A stretch of 42,634 nt of DNA from Bacillota bacterium (GCA_023388435.1 JAEWGG010000029.1:1-42634), one strand, 5' to 3'; positions 8,794 to 17,312 are shown, counted from the stretch's first letter. Made by a program: numbers and translations. Notes: a model not told the origin generated them from the sequence alone.

Positions 8794-8832
8794 ATGAAGA
8801 GGCGCTGGGGATATGTCCCGGCGCCTCTTCAT
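8794..8832. terminator. Convergent bidirectional terminator (ZIP gene / HU gene)
   Basis: ATGAAGAGGCGC...GCGCCTCTTCAT forms a long stem with an internal GGGG/TCCC extension. The minus-strand side is followed by TTTTTA and so serves the HU gene best. Confidence 0.85.
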
Positions 8833-8853
8833 CTGTCCGTAAGGCTGCTGAAA

Positions 8854-9129
8854 TCAGGCGTTCACCTTATCCTTCAGACCCTTACCGGGCTTGAACGCGG
8901 GAACCTTGGAAGCGGCAATCTTAATGACCTCCTTGGTCAGCGGATTGCGCCCCTCACGGGCCTGGCGCGCACGCACCTCAAAGGTACCGAAGCCGACCAG
9001 GACGACCTTCTCTTCCTTCTGCAGGGCTTCCGTGATGCTCTCCAGCATCGCGGTCAGGGCCTTGTCACAATCCTTGCGGGTCAGACCCGACTTCATCGCA
9101 ACACGCTCTACGAGCTCCGTCTTATTCAT
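8854..9129 (-). CDS. hup: HU-family DNA-binding protein
   Basis: 91 residues, the usual HU length. It begins MNKTELVERVAMKSGLTRKD and has the VGFGTFEVRAR strand and the RxGRNPxT arm motif (EGRNPLTKEV) that inserts in the minor groove. It is a histone-like nucleoid protein acting as a dimer. It is monocistronic, with promoter at 9162-9190 and terminator at 8794-8832. Confidence 0.96.
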   Translation of the reverse strand: MNKTELVERVAMKSGLTRKDCDKALTAMLESITEALQKEEKVVLVGFGTFEVRARQAREGRNPLTKEVIKIAASKVPAFKPGKGLKDKVNA

Positions 9130-9161
9130 GTCAGTGCCTCCATTAGTGGAATTTCGTTGCT

Positions 9162-9190
9162 ATTATCGTGTTCATCTTCCCCGCTGTCAA
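9162..9190 (-). promoter_or_regulatory. Strong promoter for the HU gene
   Basis: Minus strand: consensus TTGACA (9190-9185), 17-nt spacer, GATAAT (9167-9162). Confidence 0.8.
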
Positions 9191-9201
9191 GCAAAAAGGC
9201 C

Positions 9202-10161
9202 TCAATCGGCCAGTAAGGGCTTGATTTCGCGGTAAAGTTCGAGTCCCTGCTGGCGTCCAAAACGCTTGATGAGGAGGTAGTAGGCCTTTTGGCGAAAGGC
9301 ACTTGTCCCGTAATGCTTAAGCATCTGCTTGATGAGCTGTCCCATCTCGCGGTTCGGTACCTTCAGCTCGCTGAACTTCCTGACAAGGCGGTTGTTCACA
9401 ATGGATTTGCCACTGGGCTGCTCCGCCTGGGCCTCCTCAAGTTCTTCGGACTCCTCTGGCTCCTCCGCCTCTTTTACCGGCTCCTGGGCCTCCACTGCGT
9501 AGTCCTCTTCCGCCCTGCCCTCAGTCTCGTCCTCCAGAAATGGCTCAGCTTCCAAGTCCTCCACTGCCAGGTATGGCTCCGCCTCATCCAGCCCGGACGC
9601 CTCTGAGTCGTAGCTCAGCGGCCCCCGCTCCTCGCTGTAGTCCTCCACGTAGTAGCGCTGCTCGGCCAGCTCCTCTTCCCGCCCCTGGCCGCGGCCCCCA
9701 GAACGCCTGGCGCGCCCGCGCTCAGCCTGCTTTTTCGTATTCTGGCGCCGTCCCTGCTGCTGGCTCTGCTGACTCTGGCGGCTGCGGCGGCCCGTGTCCC
9801 CATACTGGGTGATGGGATTGACTTTTTCGATCTCACGTCCAGGAAAAATCCGGCGTAAAAAGGCCAGAGGTTTGTCGTAGTCCAAGTCGGCACTGACCAC
9901 ACAGAAGCTGTCCTCAGGACCCGAGTGCGAGAGTAGATAGCCCAGATAGCCCATAATGGACATATCCATGGACTGCTTGCTGGGCTCGGTGTACAAGAGG
10001 TCCACATGCAGGACGTAGTCCCTGGGCAGGCCGCGCAGATCCAGGCGGCAGGCATTCTCCGAATAGAAAAGATAGATGTGGTCCTGCTCGCGGTAGCTGG
10101 CCTGCAGGAACTGGGAAAAGTGCTTGATATTCTCGAAATCAATTAAAAAATGCTTGCACAT
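9202..10161 (-). CDS. PIN/NYN-like domain protein with acidic linker, last gene of the ruv operon
   Basis: 319 residues from the ATG at 10161, which follows GAGGAGG; the longer upstream frame overlaps queH and is discounted. Residues 1-130 begin FLIDFENI and include VVSADLDYDKPLAFL. The early Asp, a later SADxD and the alternating strand/helix pattern resemble PIN/NYN ribonuclease folds, but I cannot prove catalytic residues. About 130-240 is a Gln/Arg-rich then Glu-rich disordered linker. The last 70 residues form a helical domain (LVRKFSELKVPNREMGQLI...GRQQGLELYREIKPLL). It starts 23 nt after queH. An RNA-processing or DNA-repair accessory role is possible by context only. Confidence 0.7.
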   Translation of the reverse strand: MCKHFLIDFENIKHFSQFLQASYREQDHIYLFYSENACRLDLRGLPRDYVLHVDLLYTEPSKQSMDMSIMGYLGYLLSHSGPEDSFCVVSADLDYDKPLAFLRRIFPGREIEKVNPITQYGDTGRRSRQSQQSQQQGRRQNTKKQAERGRARRSGGRGQGREEELAEQRYYVEDYSEERGPLSYDSEASGLDEAEPYLAVEDLEAEPFLEDETEGRAEEDYAVEAQEPVKEAEEPEESEELEEAQAEQPSGKSIVNNRLVRKFSELKVPNREMGQLIKQMLKHYGTSAFRQKAYYLLIKRFGRQQGLELYREIKPLLAD

Positions 10162-10184
10162 CGGTGCAGCCTCCTCTTTTAAGC

Positions 10185-10817
10185 TCAGTTCTGTCCCTCT
10201 GCCGCTTCCTGGCCCGCCTCCAGGCGGCTCGAGCGGCGGGGTATATCCTCCTCTGTGAGGCCGAATTCCCGGAGCAGGCGGCGCATATAGCGCGGTCTGG
10301 TCTCGCCCAGGGAATAGATACAACCACAGTAGTGCTGGCGGTAGAGTCCGTCGGCGCGGGCCATCTCCTGCCCCTCACGAAAGCGCTCCATAAAGGGTCT
10401 GCTGACAAAAGTCAGACCCTGGGCCCGACAGGCCTCCTCCCCACAGCGGGCGATGAGTTCCTGGTCCTGATAAGGACTGACCTGGAGGGAGCTGGCCAGA
10501 TAGGCAAAGCCCCGTTCTCTGGCAAATTTCGCAGCCTGGCCCAGGCGGCGGCGATAACAGTAATGACAGTGCTCCTCCTTGCTCAGGCTCGACATGCGCC
10601 GCCAGCGCTCCTCCTCGCTCTGTCCTTCAACGTGCAGGGGCAGGTCGTGGAGACGGGCGGCCTCACGCATCGCGGCGAGGCGCTTATTCCACTCCGCTTG
10701 AGGCTGGATATTAGGATTGTAGTAGTAGGCCTCCAGCGTAAAACCTTCCTCCCGCAGAGCCTGAACAGGCCATTCAGAGCAGGGGCCACAGCAGACGTGT
10801 AAGAGCAAGTTTTTCAT
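10185..10817 (-). CDS. queH: Epoxyqueuosine reductase QueH
   Basis: 210 residues. The N-terminus LLLHVCCGPCSEWP carries the adjacent cysteines (Cys9, Cys10) and Cys13 typical of QueH (formerly DUF208). Further cysteine pairs occur in EEHCHYCYRRRL and YRQHYCGCIYS, which fit the iron-sulfur and catalytic metal ligands of this family. QueH performs the last step of queuosine synthesis, reducing epoxyqueuosine to queuosine in tRNA, and replaces QueG in many anaerobes. The gene lies 6 nt after ruvB and 23 nt before the PIN-like gene. Other queuosine genes are not in this window. Confidence 0.92.
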   Translation of the reverse strand: MKNLLLHVCCGPCSEWPVQALREEGFTLEAYYYNPNIQPQAEWNKRLAAMREAARLHDLPLHVEGQSEEERWRRMSSLSKEEHCHYCYRRRLGQAAKFARERGFAYLASSLQVSPYQDQELIARCGEEACRAQGLTFVSRPFMERFREGQEMARADGLYRQHYCGCIYSLGETRPRYMRRLLREFGLTEEDIPRRSSRLEAGQEAAEGQN

Positions 10818-10823
10818 GGCGCC

Positions 10824-11876
10824 TCAATGCCCCTCCCCAGTCTGTGGGGCCTCCAGCCCCAGATGCCGCCAGGCCTTGGCCGTCAGCTTACGGCCGCGGG
10901 GCGTCTTCTCAATCAGGGCCATCTGCAGGAGATAGGGTTCCAGCATCTCCTCAATGGTTCCTGCATCTTCACCGGTCATTGCGGCCAGGGTATCCAGCCC
11001 CACTGGGCCCCCGCGGAAGTCCCGGGCCATACTGCCCAGCATACGCCGGTCCACAGCATCCAGGCCGAGCGCATCAATTTCCAGGGCGGCCAGGCCTTCC
11101 ACCGCACAGCGCCTATCCACGCAGCCGTCACCCAGGACCTGGGCAAAGTCCCGCAGGCGCTTGAGCAGGCGAATGGCGATGCGGGGGGTTCCCCGGGAGC
11201 GCAGAGCGATCTCAGCCAGGCCTTCGGGCGCTGCTTCCAGGCCCAGGATCTCAGCGTCACGGGCCAGGATGGCCTCCAGCTCATGGGGCTTGTACAGTTC
11301 CAGACGAGCCAGGACGCCGAAGCGGTCCCGCAGGGGGGCGCTGAGCAGGCCCGCACGCGTTGTGGCGCCGATCAGGGTAAAGGGTTCGAGATCCAGTCTC
11401 AGAGAGCGGGCCCCGGGTCCCGTACCAATCATGATATCCAGCTGATAGTCCTCCATGGCCTGATAGAGCAGCTCCTCCACAGACCTGGGCAGGCGGTGAA
11501 TCTCGTCGATGAAGAGCACATCCCGAGGTCCCAGATTGGTCAGGATGGCGGCCAGATCTCCGTTTTTTTCGAGGGCCGGCCCAGTCGTGACCCGGAACTC
11601 CACGCCCAGCTCAGCGGCCACAATACCGGCCAGAGTGGTCTTTCCAAGTCCCGGTGGCCCGTAGAGCAGGAGGTGGTCCAGGGCCTCGTGGCGCTGGCGG
11701 GCCGCCTCGATATAGACGGCGATGTTGCGCTTTAAGGACTCCTGTCCGCAGTAGTCCGCCAGGCGCTTAGGGCGCAGGCTCTGCTCTTCCAGATCCTCAC
11801 CCAGACGGCCGCCACTCAGCAACTGTCGGCCCTCCTCATGGGGGCAGGCCGTCTCCCCTTCTATCCACTCAGACAC
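10824..11876 (-). CDS. ruvB: Holliday junction branch-migration ATPase RuvB
   Basis: 350 residues from a GTG at 11876 with GAGGAGAGGA upstream. Walker A is YGPPGLGKTTLA, Walker B VLFIDEIHRL, sensor 1 IGATTRAG. The C-terminal winged helix ends in GRKLTAKAWRHLG. RuvB hexamers drive branch migration with RuvA. It lies 60 nt downstream of ruvA in the same operon. The N-terminal 25 residues before LRPKRLADYCGQ are slightly longer than usual. Confidence 0.97.
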   Translation of the reverse strand: MSEWIEGETACPHEEGRQLLSGGRLGEDLEEQSLRPKRLADYCGQESLKRNIAVYIEAARQRHEALDHLLLYGPPGLGKTTLAGIVAAELGVEFRVTTGPALEKNGDLAAILTNLGPRDVLFIDEIHRLPRSVEELLYQAMEDYQLDIMIGTGPGARSLRLDLEPFTLIGATTRAGLLSAPLRDRFGVLARLELYKPHELEAILARDAEILGLEAAPEGLAEIALRSRGTPRIAIRLLKRLRDFAQVLGDGCVDRRCAVEGLAALEIDALGLDAVDRRMLGSMARDFRGGPVGLDTLAAMTGEDAGTIEEMLEPYLLQMALIEKTPRGRKLTAKAWRHLGLEAPQTGEGH

Positions 11877-11936
11877 CGTAGTCCTCTCCTCTCCCTAAAA
11901 TACCTCTATTATAGCTCCCCTGCCGGGGACGGGCAG

Positions 11937-12542
11937 CTACTGGCGGGCCAGGAGGCGCAGGGCCCTGCGGAGCTGCTGTTCCAGCTTCTCCTCAGACCGA
12001 CAGACCTCATCCAGGACAGGCTCCAGCTCACGCTGGCTGTAGCCGAGGGCGAGGAGGGCCGCTTCGAGGTCCTGGCGCTGCCGCTCCGAGCCCTCCTTGG
12101 GTCCAGCCTTCGCGGCCCCTTGTTGGAGCTGGGCCGCCTGCAGACCGTAGAGTTTGTCTTTCAGTTCCAGAATCAGACGCTCGGCCCCCTTTTTGCCCAG
12201 ACCTTTAACACGTGTCAGACCCTGGCTGTCCCCGGTCAGGACGGCTGTGATGAGCGCCTCTGAATCGAGGTCCGAGAGCAGCTGGCTGGCCAGCTTCGGT
12301 CCCACACGACTCACCGTCAGCAGCAGCTCGAAAAGCTTGCGGCTGCCCTCGTCCCCAAAGCCGTAGAGGTCGCACTGATTCTCGCGCAGGACCATGCTGG
12401 TATAGACCCTCAGTTCCTGTCCAGCGTGCAGACTGCGCAGGCTGGACTCGGGGGCGTAGAGCTTGTAGCCGATCTGCTGGCACTCCAGCACGAAGTAGTC
12501 CGCCGCCACCTGACAGACACGGCCATCAATAAATGCAAACAT
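11937..12542 (-). CDS. ruvA: Holliday junction-binding protein RuvA
   Basis: 201 residues starting MFAFIDGRVCQV; the ATG at 12542 follows GAGGAGGG, so the 49-codon longer frame overlapping ruvC is rejected. Domain I is the OB fold; domain II has two helix-hairpin-helix motifs (LLTVSRVGPKLA and LTRVKGLGKKGAERLILELKD, in part); domain III binds RuvB. Length is normal. It starts 1 nt after the ruvC stop codon. Confidence 0.95.
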   Translation of the reverse strand: MFAFIDGRVCQVAADYFVLECQQIGYKLYAPESSLRSLHAGQELRVYTSMVLRENQCDLYGFGDEGSRKLFELLLTVSRVGPKLASQLLSDLDSEALITAVLTGDSQGLTRVKGLGKKGAERLILELKDKLYGLQAAQLQQGAAKAGPKEGSERQRQDLEAALLALGYSQRELEPVLDEVCRSEEKLEQQLRRALRLLARQ

Positions 12543-12543
12543 T

Positions 12544-13251
12544 CTATTTTTTCCCTCCTCTAGACCTAGCTTCGCCGGGCCTGGTCCGCGGGCCCTCCCC
12601 CTGCCTGGGCTGTCCGCGGCGGCGAGGCGGGGCCGCTTCGCGTTCGGCCCAGGACTGCCGAGGGCGCCCCTCCTGCCGAGCTCGCTCAATCTGTGCCGCC
12701 AGACGCCCTGGATTGACGCGCAGCCCCTTCAAATTCTGGCGGGCCTGGCGCTGGTAACCCGCCACCGCCACGTTCTCAGGCAGGGCCCCCTGAAACTGCT
12801 GACAGATGGCCACCGCCAAGGCGTCGGCCATGTCGTCCGGCTGGGGCATCTCAGAGAGACCCAGGAGTCTCTGTACCATGTGCTGGACCTGTAGCTTGTC
12901 CGCCCTACCGCTGCCTGTCACCGCCTTCTTCACCTGCATGGGCGTGTACTCAAACACCGGCACATGGGCCTGGGCCGCAGCCAGAATCAGGACGCCTCGG
13001 GCCTGGGCCGTGCCAATACCCGTAGTCTGATTTTTCGTAAAAAACAGCTCCTCAACCGCAATGACCGTCGGCTGATAGCTCCTGATAAGCTCTTGAATCT
13101 CGGCAAAAATCACAGCCAGTCGCTGCGGAAAGGGTTCGTTGGCCCCTGTCTCCACGACGCCTCCGTGCACATAGGACAGGCGGCTGCCCCGCTGGTCCAC
13201 CAGGCCATAGCCCACGCGGGCATAGCCTGGATCCAAACCTAAGACGCGCAT
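12544..13251 (-). CDS. ruvC: Holliday junction resolvase RuvC with long basic C-terminal tail
   Basis: 235 residues against about 160-175 in most homologs. The RNase H-fold acidic tetrad is complete: Asp7 in LGLDPG, Glu67 in AVEELFF, Asp140 and Asp143 in PDDMADALA. The catalytic core ends near residue 160. The remaining 75 residues are Arg/Gln/Pro/Gly-rich (QNLKGLRVNPG, APPRRRGQPRQGEG) and predicted disordered and DNA-binding. It resolves Holliday junctions by paired nicking. It lies 2 nt after ispE and is followed directly by ruvA. Confidence 0.95.
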   Translation of the reverse strand: MRVLGLDPGYARVGYGLVDQRGSRLSYVHGGVVETGANEPFPQRLAVIFAEIQELIRSYQPTVIAVEELFFTKNQTTGIGTAQARGVLILAAAQAHVPVFEYTPMQVKKAVTGSGRADKLQVQHMVQRLLGLSEMPQPDDMADALAVAICQQFQGALPENVAVAGYQRQARQNLKGLRVNPGRLAAQIERARQEGRPRQSWAEREAAPPRRRGQPRQGEGPRTRPGEARSRGGKK

Positions 13252-13253
13252 AC

Positions 13254-14561
13254 TCAGCTCCCTCCTTCTGGACGTTGCAACCCCACAAAGCGGGGTTCCA
13301 CCTGCTGGAGCAGGCGACTGGGCCAGAGCGCGTAGTCTGGATGGCGGACGATCTTCCGCTGTTCCAGTGGCCGCTGCAAGTCCTCCTGCAGGGCCTGCAA
13401 GCAGGAGTCCCGTCCTGCCACAGTCTCAAAAATCAGAAAGCTGGCTGAGCCCGAACCACTGAGCCCCCCGTGGATGGCCCCATACGCCCGACCGAGGTCC
13501 AAGATAGCTTCAAGATCGCGGTAGCCCTCAGGAAGAAAATGTGCAAAGGCGTTCTGCGCCCGCCCCTGAAGCTGGGACCAATCCCCCTGTAACAGATCCT
13601 CCACAATGCCTGCCGCACTCTGGGGCGGCCGGCGCTCTGGGGGCAGGTCGTCATAGCGGCGAAAGGCCTCCGGAGTGGACAGGCCAAGACCCAGCGGTTT
13701 AAGCAGGAGACAGGGCCAGTCGGGACAGGGGCCCAGCAGCTTCAGCTCCTCCCCGATACCCCGGCAATGGCAGAGGCCCAGGGACCAGGTGTACGGCACA
13801 TCGGCCCCCACACTGGCGGCCAGGTCCAGGGCCTGAGCGGCCAGAAGCTCAGCCAGGTCCAGAGCGTCCAGGGCTGCAAACAGGAAGCGCAGAAGGGCCG
13901 CAGCGTCGGCTGAACCTCCGCCCAGCCCCGCCTCCTGTGGAATGCGCTTGCACAGTCCCAGCGCCCAGAGGGCTGGCAGCGGTCCCGCTCCAGGGGCAGC
14001 CTGGCCCTCGTCCAGCCAACCACGCCGCCGTCCTGCCTCCTCAAGGGCCGCCAAAAACTTCAGCTGGCTGCGGTGCAGGCTGTTCGTCTCCCAATCCAGG
14101 CCCAGCTCCCTGCCCTCTTCCCCCCAGGCCCCCGTAAATTTCAGGCTCCGTACGAAGTACAAAAAGACGGCCAGGCGTTCGGCTGGCTGAGGGAACTGCT
14201 CCCGCCAGGGCGCGAAGTAGTCCCAGCTTCTTCGCGCCAGCTCGGAATCTCCAGGACACACGGGCGGCAGGACCTCCACCGGCCCATCAAACCGGAGTTC
14301 TTCTGCGCTGAAGGTCCGCAACAAGCCACGCTCACGTCTGAGAGCCCGCTGTGTCCCCAGCCGCCATTCCCGGGCGTAGGTCAGGAGCTGCTCCAGCTGA
14401 GGCAAGAGCGCCTCTGCTTCACACAAATAAATATGGACACTGTCAGCCAGCCCCACCGGGGCCATGACGGTGTCCAGTAAATGGTAGCCATCCGCCCGCC
14501 GTCCGACAATGTCCAGATAGAGATTAATTTTTGCCGGAGCGAGCAGTTCCCAGTGCCTCAT
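13254..14561 (-). CDS. ispE: 4-diphosphocytidyl-2-C-methyl-D-erythritol kinase IspE, with large insertion
   Basis: 435 residues against about 280-300 for the family. It phosphorylates CDP-ME in the non-mevalonate isoprenoid pathway. GHMP motif 1 is APAKINLYLDIVGRRADGYH; motif 2, the ATP-binding GLGGGSADAA, lies at about residue 210-219, some 110 residues later than usual; motif 3 is GGLSGSGSASF. The extra residues sit between the HIYLCEAE strand (about 45) and KRIPQEAGLGGGS and are rich in Arg, Leu and Glu. No frameshift is seen and flanking motifs are intact. Start ATG overlaps the veg stop by 4 nt. The family is certain; the role of the insertion is not. Confidence 0.92.
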   Translation of the reverse strand: MRHWELLAPAKINLYLDIVGRRADGYHLLDTVMAPVGLADSVHIYLCEAEALLPQLEQLLTYAREWRLGTQRALRRERGLLRTFSAEELRFDGPVEVLPPVCPGDSELARRSWDYFAPWREQFPQPAERLAVFLYFVRSLKFTGAWGEEGRELGLDWETNSLHRSQLKFLAALEEAGRRRGWLDEGQAAPGAGPLPALWALGLCKRIPQEAGLGGGSADAAALLRFLFAALDALDLAELLAAQALDLAASVGADVPYTWSLGLCHCRGIGEELKLLGPCPDWPCLLLKPLGLGLSTPEAFRRYDDLPPERRPPQSAAGIVEDLLQGDWSQLQGRAQNAFAHFLPEGYRDLEAILDLGRAYGAIHGGLSGSGSASFLIFETVAGRDSCLQALQEDLQRPLEQRKIVRHPDYALWPSRLLQQVEPRFVGLQRPEGGS

Positions 14562-14815
14562 ACTTCGGAGCTGCCCTCACTCAACTGCACCTCTACGGCG
14601 GAGGTCAGGATGTCCACATAACTGTAGGAGAGTAACTCTTGGCTGCGGCCGCCGCGGGGACAACGCACCGTGAACACATTGGGATAGCAGCTGTCGACGA
14701 TGCCCTCGCGCACCACAATGCGCTTGCGGCCACCATTGGAGGTCAGGCGGACCTGCTTGCCGACAAGGGCCTGCATCATTTCACGGCACTTGTCCAAATC
14801 AGATTTGACAATCAT
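14558..14815 (-). CDS. veg: Veg family protein
   Basis: 85 residues, the usual size of Veg. It has the conserved central run VGKQVRLTSNGGRKRI and ends with a strand-rich region. In Bacillus subtilis veg is a very highly transcribed gene next to ispE and affects biofilm matrix expression. The veg-ispE order is preserved here, with an ATGA overlap. GGAGG lies just before the ATG. Confidence 0.93.
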   Translation of the reverse strand: MIVKSDLDKCREMMQALVGKQVRLTSNGGRKRIVVREGIVDSCYPNVFTVRCPRGGRSQELLSYSYVDILTSAVEVQLSEGSSEV

Positions 14816-14844
14816 GGCGCCTCCTAATTTTAGTCATTTGGGTT

Positions 14845-14874
14845 AGTATAACATAGGAGATAGTCAGGGCTAAA
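14845..14874 (-). promoter_or_regulatory. Extended -10 promoter for the veg-ispE-ruvCAB-queH operon
   Basis: Minus strand: TATACT (14850-14845) preceded by TG plus one base, an extended -10. The -35 region (TTTAGC-like, about 14874) is weak. It lies about 30 nt before the veg start codon. Confidence 0.55.
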
Positions 14875-15038
14875 GTTCGCTGCCACTGTCGCGGCCCCCG
14901 CAGGCGCCCCTCCGGCGCTCCGAGATCTGAAGCCCACGACCCAGCCATGCTAGCATGCCCCTCACAGCCCTGACCCCGTATGCCTCCGGGTCAAGTCCAC
15001 AGTATAGAAAGGTACGTGCAGTGTCCCAGCTCCCCGCT

Positions 15039-15593
15039 ATGAGCGACGCAGCCAAGCGCCCCCAGCCGCCCTCAGCTTCCTGGTCCCCCAGGCGCCTGAC
15101 GCTGCTCGCCCTGCTCTTCGCCCTGGCCATCTGTCTCTCCTACGTCGAGAGCCTCCTGCCCCCGCCGCCAGTACCCGCCCCCGGCTTCAAGTACGGCCTG
15201 GGCAATGTGGTCATTCTCTACGCTTTCTTCTTTCTACGCTTTCGGGACGCCTTTATTCTTGTCTTTCTAAAAGGCCTGTACACCCTCCTCTTCCGCGGGC
15301 TCATTGCCGCCCTCCTCTCCCTGACCGGGGGACTCCTGGCCGCAGCCCTGAGCGCCCTCCTCCTCTGGCTCTTCCAGGAGCGCATCTCCACGCTGCTGCT
15401 CTCCGTCCTCGCGGCCATCGCTCACAATCTAGGACAATTTACCGTAATCAGCATCATCTACCGCTACACCCTGCAGGCCTTCATCCCTCTGCTCCTGCTC
15501 TCCGGCCTTGTGGGCGGGGCCCTCAGCGCGACCTGTCTGCACGCCAGCCTCCGCGCTTTGGGACGCCTCCCCCATCCCCCGCGCCCCCGCTGA
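15039..15593 (+). CDS. Gx transporter / heptaprenyl diphosphate synthase component I-like membrane protein
   Basis: 184 residues from ATG 15039; the frame stays open to an ATG at 14955 and neither has a clear Shine-Dalgarno, so the start is uncertain. Five or six membrane segments, with the family hallmarks RRLTLLALLFALAICLSYVE and FKYGLGNVVILYAFFFLRFRDA. This family (PF07456-type) is annotated either as HepI or as a Gx transporter, and its genes often sit beside rnf operons in Clostridia, as here. The function is not settled. Confidence 0.75.
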   Translation: MSDAAKRPQPPSASWSPRRLTLLALLFALAICLSYVESLLPPPPVPAPGFKYGLGNVVILYAFFFLRFRDAFILVFLKGLYTLLFRGLIAALLSLTGGLLAAALSALLLWLFQERISTLLLSVLAAIAHNLGQFTVISIIYRYTLQAFIPLLLLSGLVGGALSATCLHASLRALGRLPHPPRPR

Positions 15594-15671
15594 CGCAGGA
15601 CGCAAAGAGGTCTGGAGCCTTGGCAAAATGCTGAAATTTTATTTTTGTTAATAAAATATAAGCCCGCTCAC

Positions 15672-15699
15672 TTGACGCAGGTCCAAGAAGCTCCATAAT
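15672..15699 (+). promoter_or_regulatory. Candidate promoter for the rnf operon
   Basis: TTGACG (15672-15677), 16-nt spacer, CATAAT (15694-15699) in an AT-rich intergenic region. It implies a leader of about 105 nt before rnfC. Other AT-rich -10-like boxes lie at 15720-15770, so the exact start is uncertain. Confidence 0.5.
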
Positions 15700-15809
15700 T
15701 GGATACAACTGTACATTTTAACCTATTTAGATATATTAATATCGATTAAATATAGTTAGAATGTGCAGACTACAAAAAAATACAGTTTCAGACTGCATAG
15801 GAGGTATCC

Positions 15810-17312
15810 GTGCTCAAAGCCCTCAAACGTTTTAAGGGCGGCATCCACCCCCCTGCGATGAAGCGTACCGAGAACCTGGAAACTGTCGTCATGCCCATTC
15901 CGACCCTTGTGACGATCCCGATGCGTCAGCACATTGGTGCAGAATGCATTCCGACAGTGAAAAAAGGTGACCATGTCGACGTCGGGCAAGTGATTGGCCA
16001 GAGTGATGCGCCCTTGTCCGTGCCGATTCATGCTTCTGTCTCAGGTCGGGTCGAGGCCGTCAAACCCGCCCCCTCGGCCAGTGGCCAGCACCTGCTCTCC
16101 GTGGTGATTCGTGCCGACGGCAAGCAGACTCCCTGGGAGGGGCTGAAGCCCGTGGAGACCGAGGATCCGGACCAAATGATCCAGGCCGTGCGCGCCTCTG
16201 GCCTCGTCGGCCTTGGCGGCGCCGGTTTCCCCACCTACTTCAAACTCAAGCCCCCGCCAGGCGACACGTTTGACGTCCTCCTCATCAACGGAGCTGAGTG
16301 TGAGCCGTACATCACTTCCGACTTTCGTGAAATGGTGGAAAACCCGATGGGTGTCATCCACGGCGTGGAACTCGTGCTCAAGATGACGGGCATTCCCCGC
16401 GCCATCATCGGCGTTGAGGACAACAAGCAGCAGGCCATCGACCGCTTGATCAAGGCCGCCGAGCACAATCCCCAGATCGATGTCATGAAGCTGCGCACCC
16501 GCTACCCTCAGGGCGGCGAAAAGCAGCTGATCTACGCCGCAACAGGACGGCGCATCGGCCCCGGGAAGCTCCCGTCCTCGCAGGGTGTCCTGGTGCTGAG
16601 CATCAACACGGTCTCTGGTATTGCAGAATACTTCCAGACGGGCATGCCGCTGGTTCGCCGCCGCGTGACCATCGACGGCGATGCCATCCGCGAACCCAAG
16701 AATGTCCTGGTCCCCATCGGTATTCATCTCCAGGATATTTTCCGTTTCTGCGGCGGCTTCTGTGCGACCCCAGCCTCCGTCATCATGGGTGGACCGATGA
16801 TGGGTGTGGCCCAATTTTCACCCGAAAATACCATTTTGAAGCAGACCAATGCCGTGCTGGTCCTCACCGACAAAGTCGTCCACCGTGAACAGCAGGATCC
16901 CTGTATCCGCTGCGGCATGTGCGTGGATCACTGTCCCATGCAGCTCCTGCCCTTCCAACTCAACGCCCTCGTCCTGCACGAGCGCTACGACGAGGCCGCC
17001 AAGCTCAATCTGATGAACTGCATTGAATGCGGCTGCTGCTCCTATGTCTGCCCGGCCTCACGCTTCCTGGTCCAGTCCTTCCGCTTCGGCAAGTCCGCCC
17101 TGCGCCGCCAGTCGAACATGACGGCCCTCAAGGAAAATGCCGAAATGGCCCTGCACGCCATGGCCGCCAGCGCCGCCCAGGACCGGGAACGCCAGAGCCA
17201 GGAAAGTGCCAGGCAGGAGCCCCCGGCCAAACAGGAGTCCCCGGCCAGGGCCGAGGCCAGCCAGCAGGAAGCTCCGGCAAAAGTCCCCGAGAAGGAGGCG
17301 CCCAAGGCATGA
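15810..17312 (+). CDS. rnfC: Rnf complex subunit RnfC
   Basis: 500 residues from a GTG with GGAGGT 5 nt upstream. It starts with FKGGIHPP and has the NuoF-like NADH/FMN-binding fold (GLGGAGFPTYFK; INGAECEPYITSD). Two [4Fe-4S] motifs follow, CIRCGMCVDHCP and CIECGCCSYVCP. The last 60 residues are a low-complexity Glu/Ala/Gln/Pro tail. RnfC is the cytoplasmic subunit that passes electrons to NAD+. First gene of rnfCDGEAB; the stop overlaps rnfD by 4 nt (ATGA). Confidence 0.97.
   Translation: MLKALKRFKGGIHPPAMKRTENLETVVMPIPTLVTIPMRQHIGAECIPTVKKGDHVDVGQVIGQSDAPLSVPIHASVSGRVEAVKPAPSASGQHLLSVVIRADGKQTPWEGLKPVETEDPDQMIQAVRASGLVGLGGAGFPTYFKLKPPPGDTFDVLLINGAECEPYITSDFREMVENPMGVIHGVELVLKMTGIPRAIIGVEDNKQQAIDRLIKAAEHNPQIDVMKLRTRYPQGGEKQLIYAATGRRIGPGKLPSSQGVLVLSINTVSGIAEYFQTGMPLVRRRVTIDGDAIREPKNVLVPIGIHLQDIFRFCGGFCATPASVIMGGPMMGVAQFSPENTILKQTNAVLVLTDKVVHREQQDPCIRCGMCVDHCPMQLLPFQLNALVLHERYDEAAKLNLMNCIECGCCSYVCPASRFLVQSFRFGKSALRRQSNMTALKENAEMALHAMAASAAQDRERQSQESARQEPPAKQESPARAEASQQEAPAKVPEKEAPKA

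Noticed and set aside
9190..9212. Terminator after the PIN-like gene
   Set aside because: Only a 4-bp GGCC hairpin with five T, overlapping the HU promoter; too weak to annotate.
10827..11735. 302-codon plus-strand ORF
   Set aside because: Exact antisense of ruvB; high GC content leaves the opposite strand open by chance.
16041..16814. 257-codon minus-strand ORF
   Set aside because: Antisense of rnfC; composition typical of a shadow frame.
17027..17308. RnfD starting upstream within rnfC
   Set aside because: The frame is open by chance; ATG 17309 has GGAGG and the conserved RnfD N-terminus.
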